Source: Mixta tenebrionis
GTDB taxonomy: Bacteria > Pseudomonadota > Gammaproteobacteria > Enterobacterales > Enterobacteriaceae
Assembly: GCF_006517625.1 (NCBI RefSeq)
Contig: NZ_VHQI01000006.1
Span: 248,001-312,000, forward strand
Length of the DNA stretch: 64,000 bases
Reading direction: 5' to 3'
Positions 59,182 through 64,000 of this stretch are shown piece after piece. The notes under the pieces are model-generated. The model did not search any database, was not told the origin of the DNA, and saw only the letters and a list, made by a program, of their open reading frames with translations. A program made the translations under genes and the position numbers. Position 1 is the first letter of the stretch. Each line of letters starts with the position of its first letter.

Positions 59182-59477
59182 TCGCTGTTATCCTCTGTTG
59201 TAATCGTGCCCTAAATACAGGGGCGGTTCCCTGTCAGGCGTTGAAATGGTAAAGCGTTTCCTGTTGGAAATTTATCCGGGCAATTTTGGCGCGCTAAGGC
59301 GTGAAAGAGTCCCGTTTTCGTTTCTTAGAACGAAAATATTACAGCTTTGTTTGTAGCACAGCTTTATCCTGGTGTCTCCTGTTGTCTCGCTTCAGCTTGA
59401 GGTGAATCGGACAATTGCCGTTTAGCTGTTGAAAGCGTAGGCTGATAATAAGCGGCATTATCCTGGGAAGAACGAAT
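59182..59477. other. crp-yhfA divergent region
   Basis: 296 bp with no gene. It holds the crp leader and promoter and the yhfA promoter. No CRP palindrome of high quality was found by eye, although E. coli crp is autoregulated. Confidence 0.5.
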
Positions 59478-59885
59478 ATGCAGGCACGGGTAAAGTGGGT
59501 GGAAGGGCTGACTTTTTTAGCAGAGTCCGCTTCAGGGCATCAGATTCTGATGGATGGCAACGCCGGCGATAAGGCGCCCAGCCCGATGGAAATGGTACTG
59601 ATGGCGGCGGGCGGCTGCAGCGCCGTGGACGTGGTGTCGATCCTGCAAAAAGGGCGTCACGCGGTCACCGACTGCGAAGTGCGGCTGACCTCTGAGCGTC
59701 ACGATGAAGCACCGCGCATTTTCACCCGCATCAATCTGCATTTTATCGTCAGCGGTACAGGACTGAGCGATAAAGCGGTGGCGCGCGCCGTCGAACTTTC
59801 CGCAGAAAAATATTGTTCCGTGGCGATTATGCTGGGCAAGAGCGTCGCCATCAGCCACAGCTATGAATGCGTGGCAAGCGCCTGA
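59478..59885 (+). CDS. yhfA: OsmC family protein YhfA
   Basis: Small OsmC/Ohr-fold protein of 135 aa (E. coli 134), nearly identical along its length. It has the two redox cysteines of the fold: C48 in MAAGGCSAVDV and C111 in EKYCSVAIML. OsmC relatives reduce organic peroxides, but YhfA itself is not assigned. It is divergent from crp, as in E. coli. The ATG at 59478 has a modest ribosome-binding site. Confidence 0.94.
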   Translation: MQARVKWVEGLTFLAESASGHQILMDGNAGDKAPSPMEMVLMAAGGCSAVDVVSILQKGRHAVTDCEVRLTSERHDEAPRIFTRINLHFIVSGTGLSDKAVARAVELSAEKYCSVAIMLGKSVAISHSYECVASA

Positions 59886-59890
59886 CGCCG

Positions 59891-60760
59891 CTAAGCGACC
59901 TGTTTTCCTTCAACCAGACGTTGCACCAGCGGCAGCATAATCAGCTCCATCGCCAGCCCCATCTTGCCGCCAGGCACCACCAGCGTATTGATATGCGAAA
60001 TAAACGAGCCCTGCAGCATCGCCAGCAGATAGGGGAAATCGATATTTTCCAGCCCGCGAAAGTGAATAACGACAAAGCTTTCATCCAGCGAGGGAATGGC
60101 GCGGGCGGCGAAAGGGTTCGAAGTATCGACCGTCGGCACGCGCTGGAAGTTAATATGGGTGCGGGAGAACTGCGGCGTAATGTAGTTGATGTAATCCTCC
60201 ATCGAGCGCACCACCGAATCCATCACCGCCTCACGTGAATGTCCGCGTTCGCTGGTGTCGCGCACCAGCTTCTGGATCCACTCCAGGTTGACGATCGGCA
60301 CCACGCCTACCAGCAGATCCACCTGTTCCGCGACATTATGCTGCTGGGTGACCACGCCGCCGTGCAGCCCTTCGTAAAACAGTACGTCCGTCGGCTCCGG
60401 CAGCGGCTGCCACGGCGTAAAGGTGCCGGGCACCTGATTCCACGGCACCGCCTCATCATAGGTATGCAGGTATTTGCGCGACTGACCGCGTCCGCTGGCG
60501 CCATATTCGATAAAAGTTTGCTCCAGCAGGCCGAAGTCGTTGGCTTCCGGGCCGAAATAGCTGATGTGGCGCCCCAGATCGCGCGCCTTGCGGATCGCCA
60601 TATCCATTTCCGGGCGCGTATAGCGATGAAAACTGTCGCCTTCCAGCTCGGCGGCGTGCAGATTCAACTGCTGAAAGATCTTGCGAAAGGCAAGGCTGGT
60701 GGTAGTGGTTCCTGCTCCGCTGGAGCCGGTCACCGCGATAATGGGATGTCTGGCTGACAT
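59891..60760 (-). CDS. prkB: Phosphoribulokinase-like protein PrkB (YhfF region)
   Basis: P-loop kinase of the phosphoribulokinase family, 289 aa, the E. coli PrkB length. P-loop VTGSSGAGTTTT is at residues 10-21, followed by SFHRYTRPEMD and LPEPTDVLFYEGLHGG. No Calvin cycle is expected in this organism, so the substrate in enterobacteria is unknown. The ATG at 60760 follows AGAGAG. Downstream it converges with yhfA. Confidence 0.93.
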   Translation of the reverse strand: MSARHPIIAVTGSSGAGTTTTSLAFRKIFQQLNLHAAELEGDSFHRYTRPEMDMAIRKARDLGRHISYFGPEANDFGLLEQTFIEYGASGRGQSRKYLHTYDEAVPWNQVPGTFTPWQPLPEPTDVLFYEGLHGGVVTQQHNVAEQVDLLVGVVPIVNLEWIQKLVRDTSERGHSREAVMDSVVRSMEDYINYITPQFSRTHINFQRVPTVDTSNPFAARAIPSLDESFVVIHFRGLENIDFPYLLAMLQGSFISHINTLVVPGGKMGLAMELIMLPLVQRLVEGKQVA

Positions 60761-60883
60761 AGCTACTCTCTGGATGAGATCGGGTGATAAGCATTGTTAC
60801 CACGTTTAGCCCGCAAGTGTCATCATCAGGCGCAGCGGGCGTGGCGGTATTAACGTGATGCAGCGTACAGAGCGGCGCGCCGG

Positions 60884-61102
60884 CTAAGCGCGAAACTGGC
60901 CGCGCGGCATGATATTGACCGTTTCATGCAGCTCAGACCAGACCAGCACCGCCTCGCCGCTTTTAAGCTGGCGCCGCACGTCTTCTACTTTTTCCGCCAG
61001 CGAACGCTCCTGTTCGCCATAGTCGGTGCCTTCGCGCAGGACGAAGGCTTCAATCAGGTTATCTAAGGTTTCCGGGGAGATATCTTGCCAGGGAATTATC
61101 AC
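60884..61102 (-). CDS. yheU: YheU family protein
   Basis: 72-residue cytosolic protein, same length as E. coli YheU and about 75 percent identical ([36 protein letters not shown]). Function unknown. It starts 3 bp after the yheT stop, so the two are coupled; order yheT-yheU-prkB as in E. coli. Confidence 0.93.
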   Translation of the reverse strand: MIIPWQDISPETLDNLIEAFVLREGTDYGEQERSLAEKVEDVRRQLKSGEAVLVWSELHETVNIMPRGQFRA

Positions 61103-61105
61103 AGC

Positions 61106-62101
61106 TTAGTTGTCCAGATAAGGTGAAAGCCATTGCGGGATACGCTGTTCCAGCCACATTTGCGGCTGACGCAGCGTGCCGGCGACAAAGCCGACGTGGC
61201 CGCCATATTCGGTCAGTTGATACTCAATGTTAGCAGGTAACCGGGCGATATCGGGAATCACTTCCTCGGTCATAAAGGGATCGTCTTTGGCGTGGATAAT
61301 CAGCAGCGGTTTGCCTACGCCGGGCAGCAGCGGCATGGCGCTGGCGCGCCGATAGTAGTCGCCGGCGTCGGCGAAGCCGTGCGCGCGGGCGGTAATGGCA
61401 TCGTCAAAATCGCGCAGGCGCTTCAGCGCGTTAAGCTGCGCCAGGTCTATCGGCAGGGTGCCAGGCCAGGCGCGCAGCTTGCGCCGGGCGTTGAGCTTAA
61501 GCTGACCCAGCAGATAGCGCTGATAGACGCGGGAAAAACCCTGTTCCAGCTTCGCGCTGCACGGTTCCAGCATCAGCGGCGCGGATACCACCACGCCCGC
61601 ATCCAGCGGACAATCCGCGCCCTGTTTTCCCATCAGGCAGGCGAGCATATTGCCGCCCAGCGAGACGCCGACGGCGGCGGTCGGCGCCGGGCCGAAGGTG
61701 GCGCGCAGCCACTGCAGGAAGTAGCTGGCATCTTCGGTTTCGCCGGAGTGATAGATGCGTCCCATGCGGTTAGGCACGCCGCTGCAGCCGCGAAAATGCA
61801 TTACCACGCCGAGCCAGCCGCGTTGCCGCCAGGCCTGTAGCAGCCCGTGCGCGTAGGGGCTGTGAAAATTACCCTCCAGCCCGTGAAACAGCACCGCGCG
61901 CGGTTTATGGCGCGCCGTGGACGGATCCTCGCTCCAGGCGAGATCGAGAAAATCGCCGTCGGGCAGATCGAGACGCTGCCAGTGCGGCTGCAGCCGTACG
62001 CGGCGGCGAAACAGGCGCGGCAGCACCGTTTGCAGATGAGGATTGCGCAGCCCTTTCATAGGAATAAAAGGATATTCACGCACGTGATTAAATTTCATCA
62101 T
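61106..62101 (-). CDS. yheT: Alpha/beta hydrolase YheT
   Basis: Hydrolase of the YheT/EMB8 family, about 331 aa (E. coli 340). Motifs: VLFHGLEGNFHSPYAHGL (oxyanion), FRGCSG, nucleophile S in VGVSLGGNMLACL, IHAKDDPFM (Asp) and EYGGHVGF (His). The frame opens at 62203, but E. coli similarity begins near PFIPMKGL, so I take the ATG at 62101; 62098 is equally possible. The natural substrate is unknown. It is divergent from the exporter gene. Confidence 0.9.
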   Translation of the reverse strand: MMKFNHVREYPFIPMKGLRNPHLQTVLPRLFRRRVRLQPHWQRLDLPDGDFLDLAWSEDPSTARHKPRAVLFHGLEGNFHSPYAHGLLQAWRQRGWLGVVMHFRGCSGVPNRMGRIYHSGETEDASYFLQWLRATFGPAPTAAVGVSLGGNMLACLMGKQGADCPLDAGVVVSAPLMLEPCSAKLEQGFSRVYQRYLLGQLKLNARRKLRAWPGTLPIDLAQLNALKRLRDFDDAITARAHGFADAGDYYRRASAMPLLPGVGKPLLIIHAKDDPFMTEEVIPDIARLPANIEYQLTEYGGHVGFVAGTLRQPQMWLEQRIPQWLSPYLDN

Positions 62102-62178
62102 CAGAGGCTTGTACCTTTCCTGGCACGCTGTTAGCTTCGACAGGTTGACCATTTTACAGGGTGAGGGGCACCCGCCAC

Positions 62179-62781
62179 ATGGAACTGAGTCTGTTTTTTT
62201 CAATGCTGGGCTTTTTGTGGGTCGCGGCGATTACGCCCGGTCCTAATAATATGTTACTTACCACCGCAGGCGCTAATTTTGGTTTCTTGCGCTCTATACC
62301 GCTGATGATCGGCATTATGCTTGGGATGCAGCTGATGCTGCTGCTGGTCGCCTTTGGCGTCGGCAGCCTGATCCTGCTTTACCCCTCTCTGCACCTGTTT
62401 TTGAAAATCGCCGGCAGCCTCTATCTGCTCTGGCTGGCATGGAAAATCGCTACCGCCGCCTATGAACAGCTGGAAGTGGGCGAGGCGCCTGCGCATCCCA
62501 TGCCGTTCTGGCAGGGCGGCGTCCTGCAGCTGGTCAATCCCAAAGCCTGGCTGATGGCGCTGGGCGCGATAGCCAGCTTCAGCCTGGCGGGCGAGGCCTA
62601 TCGGGGATCGGTCGTGGCGATCAGCATCGGCATGGCGCTGGTCAATCTGGTGGCGGGCATTATCTGGCTCGGCTTCGGCACCCTGATCGGGCACCTGCTA
62701 CGCAGCCGACGCGCCTGGAAAATCTTTAACCTGGCGATGGGCGCGCTCACCGCCGCCTGCGTGCTGTTAATCTGGCACTAG
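62179..62781 (+). CDS. LysE/RhtB family exporter
   Basis: Inner-membrane amino-acid or metabolite exporter of 200 aa with six hydrophobic segments. The family start FLWVAAITPGPNNMLL is present (residues 12-27), followed by GMQLMLLLVAFGVGSL and LQLVNPKAWLMALGAI. EamB/YfiK-like proteins are the closest I recall, but the substrate cannot be told. The ATG at 62179 is preferred; a GTG at 62161 is possible. It is not at this place in E. coli. Its end overlaps the convergent LacI-type gene by 15 bp. Confidence 0.85.
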   Translation: MELSLFFSMLGFLWVAAITPGPNNMLLTTAGANFGFLRSIPLMIGIMLGMQLMLLLVAFGVGSLILLYPSLHLFLKIAGSLYLLWLAWKIATAAYEQLEVGEAPAHPMPFWQGGVLQLVNPKAWLMALGAIASFSLAGEAYRGSVVAISIGMALVNLVAGIIWLGFGTLIGHLLRSRRAWKIFNLAMGALTAACVLLIWH

Positions 62782-63762
62782 CTGGCTGGAGGCGCGCGCC
62801 ACCAGCCGGCAGCTCAGCTGCTCGTGAATATGCGGCGCGCGCGGATCGCGAATGCGCTGCAGCAGCAGCTGTACGCTGCGCACGCCCAGCTGCTGCATCG
62901 GCTGCTCGAGGGTGCTGAGCGGCGGCGACAGCATGGCGCTCCACGGCAGGCCGTCAAAGCCCAGCACCGCGATATCCTGCGGCACCCGTAGCCGGCGCTG
63001 GCGGATGCAGTGGATGGCGCCCACCGCCAGCACATCCGATACGGCAAAGATGGCGTCCGGCGGATCGGCGCGATCCAGCAGGCGCGCCATTGCCGCGTAG
63101 CCCGCCTCGCACTCGACGTCGCTGGCGTACTCTACGCCGCTCCAGCTGAGATGATGAACCTTAAGCGCCGCCCGGTAGCCGACTTCGCGCTGCTGCGCAT
63201 AAAGGTAGCGTGGATCGCCGTTAATCATCGCGATACGTCGCCGCCTCTGCTGCGCCAGATGCGCCACCGCCTCGTGCGCCGCCTGTTGATTATCAATCGT
63301 GACCGATGAGGCTTCGGCGTCGGGATCGCCTTCGGCGCACTGTACCCAGGGGGAATCGCCGATCATCTGGCGCAGGCCGGGCAGGTTGGTTATGGCGTCC
63401 ATAGTAATCACGCCGTCCACGATCTTGCCGCTCAGCAACGCCAGATAGGCCGATTCGCGCTGCGGCTGCGAATCGGAGTTGCAAAGTAAAATATGGTAGC
63501 CGTGCGCCTCCGCTTCCGCCTCGATGCCGCGCACCACGCGCGAACAAAAGGGATTAATAATACTGGAGACCAGCACCAGCAGCATGCGGCTTTGCGCGGT
63601 GCGCAGCTGGCGCGCCAGCAGGTTAGGCTGGTACTGGCTGGCGGCGATAGCGGCCAGTACGCGCTCGCGGGTTGCCGGCCGAACGCCCGCATAACCGTTC
63701 AGCACGCGTGAAACGGTTGCGGTAGAAACACCCGCAAGACGGGCTACTTTCTCAATCGACAT
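62767..63762 (-). CDS. LacI/GalR family transcriptional regulator (CytR-like)
   Basis: 331 aa. The N-terminal helix-turn-helix starts SIEKVARLAGVSTATVSRVLNG (residues 2-23) with hinge QLRTAQSRMLLVLV. The periplasmic-binding-type sensor domain runs to the end, with SSIINPFCSRVVRGIE, DGVITMD, VTIDNQQAAHEA and AVLGFDGLPWS, a CytR/PurR-like arrangement. The ligand is unknown: a sugar or nucleoside by family. Targets are probably a divergent operon beyond the window end. No clear operator was found in the 238 bp upstream. Confidence 0.9.
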   Translation of the reverse strand: MSIEKVARLAGVSTATVSRVLNGYAGVRPATRERVLAAIAASQYQPNLLARQLRTAQSRMLLVLVSSIINPFCSRVVRGIEAEAEAHGYHILLCNSDSQPQRESAYLALLSGKIVDGVITMDAITNLPGLRQMIGDSPWVQCAEGDPDAEASSVTIDNQQAAHEAVAHLAQQRRRRIAMINGDPRYLYAQQREVGYRAALKVHHLSWSGVEYASDVECEAGYAAMARLLDRADPPDAIFAVSDVLAVGAIHCIRQRRLRVPQDIAVLGFDGLPWSAMLSPPLSTLEQPMQQLGVRSVQLLLQRIRDPRAPHIHEQLSCRLVARASSQLVPD

Positions 63763-64000
63763 GAAAAACCCTCTGACAAACCCTCACCCGACGGCCTGAA
63801 AAACGTTGCGGCAAAAAGTAATTAATTTAGGACCCCTTGTCATTCCATAAATTCCCTATTTGCGAATCCCGGATAAATATATCGCTATTTTTTCTAAGTC
63901 TTATTGGTGATTACACATAATTTTTAATTACTTCAGGTCATGACCGCGCCTCAGTTACAACTTAGCCATAACGACCATAACAGCAGGCGGGGCGCAACAA
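63763..64000. other. Upstream region of the LacI-type gene, window end
   Basis: 238 bp, AT-rich, no gene seen. It should hold the regulator promoter and perhaps that of a divergent operon outside the window. No palindromic LacI-type operator was convincing. Confidence 0.4.

Overview
The window is ordinary chromosomal backbone of an enterobacterium. Nearly every gene has a clear counterpart in the E. coli glpD-to-kefB arc (glpEGR, malTPQ, nfuA-gntX-bioH, feoAB, tex, greB, ompR-envZ, pckA, hslOR, igaA, nudE, mrcA, hofMNOPQ, aroKB-damX-dam-rpe-gph-trpS, cysG-nirDB, tsgA, ppiA, fic, pabA, argD, yhfK, crp, yhfA, prkB, yheU, yheT). The high GC, the protein divergence and the missing E. coli genes suggest an Erwiniaceae member (Pantoea, Mixta or Erwinia type). 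That assignment is inference. No plasmid, phage, insertion sequence, tRNA, rRNA or CRISPR was seen.

Layout. 0-0.4 kb: end of a probable fimbrial subunit. 0.6-4.4 kb: glycerol-3-phosphate genes glpD, glpE, glpG and glpR, with two GlpR operators at glpD. 4.4-12.1 kb: maltose/maltodextrin regulator malT and the divergent malPQ operon, with CRP and MalT sites between. 12.4-13.3 kb: an AT-richer GH18 chitinase-like gene where E. coli has gntT. 13.6-18 kb: nfuA, gntX, bioH, a DUF1471 periplasmic protein and an orphan GH13_18 sugar phosphorylase. 18-23.7 kb: feoAB without feoC, tex, greB. 23.8-30.9 kb: a small exported protein, ompR-envZ, pckA, hslO, hslR, yrfG. 30.9-40.2 kb: igaA, nudE, mrcA and the DNA-uptake operon hofMNOPQ. 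40.5-46.7 kb: aroK, aroB, damX, dam, rpe, gph, trpS. 46.7-53.6 kb: siroheme and nitrite reduction (cysG, nirD, nirB, no nirC), tsgA, ppiA. 53.7-62.1 kb: yhfG-fic, pabA, argD, yhfK, crp, yhfA, prkB, yheU, yheT. 62.2-64 kb: a LysE/RhtB exporter and a LacI-type regulator, where E. coli synteny breaks.

The most notable observation is that GlpG keeps the rhomboid serine (S201) but has leucine where the catalytic histidine should be, so it looks like an inactive rhomboid. Other points of interest are the GH18 gene with a CRP-like palindrome, a Fic toxin with a canonical motif paired with its small antitoxin YhfG, loss of feoC and nirC from otherwise conserved operons, and several perfect GC-rich hairpins without T-tracts in gaps between genes. 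Operators for GlpR, CRP, MalT, Fur, FNR, NarL/NarP and ArgR can be read directly. I found no convincing new multi-gene system.
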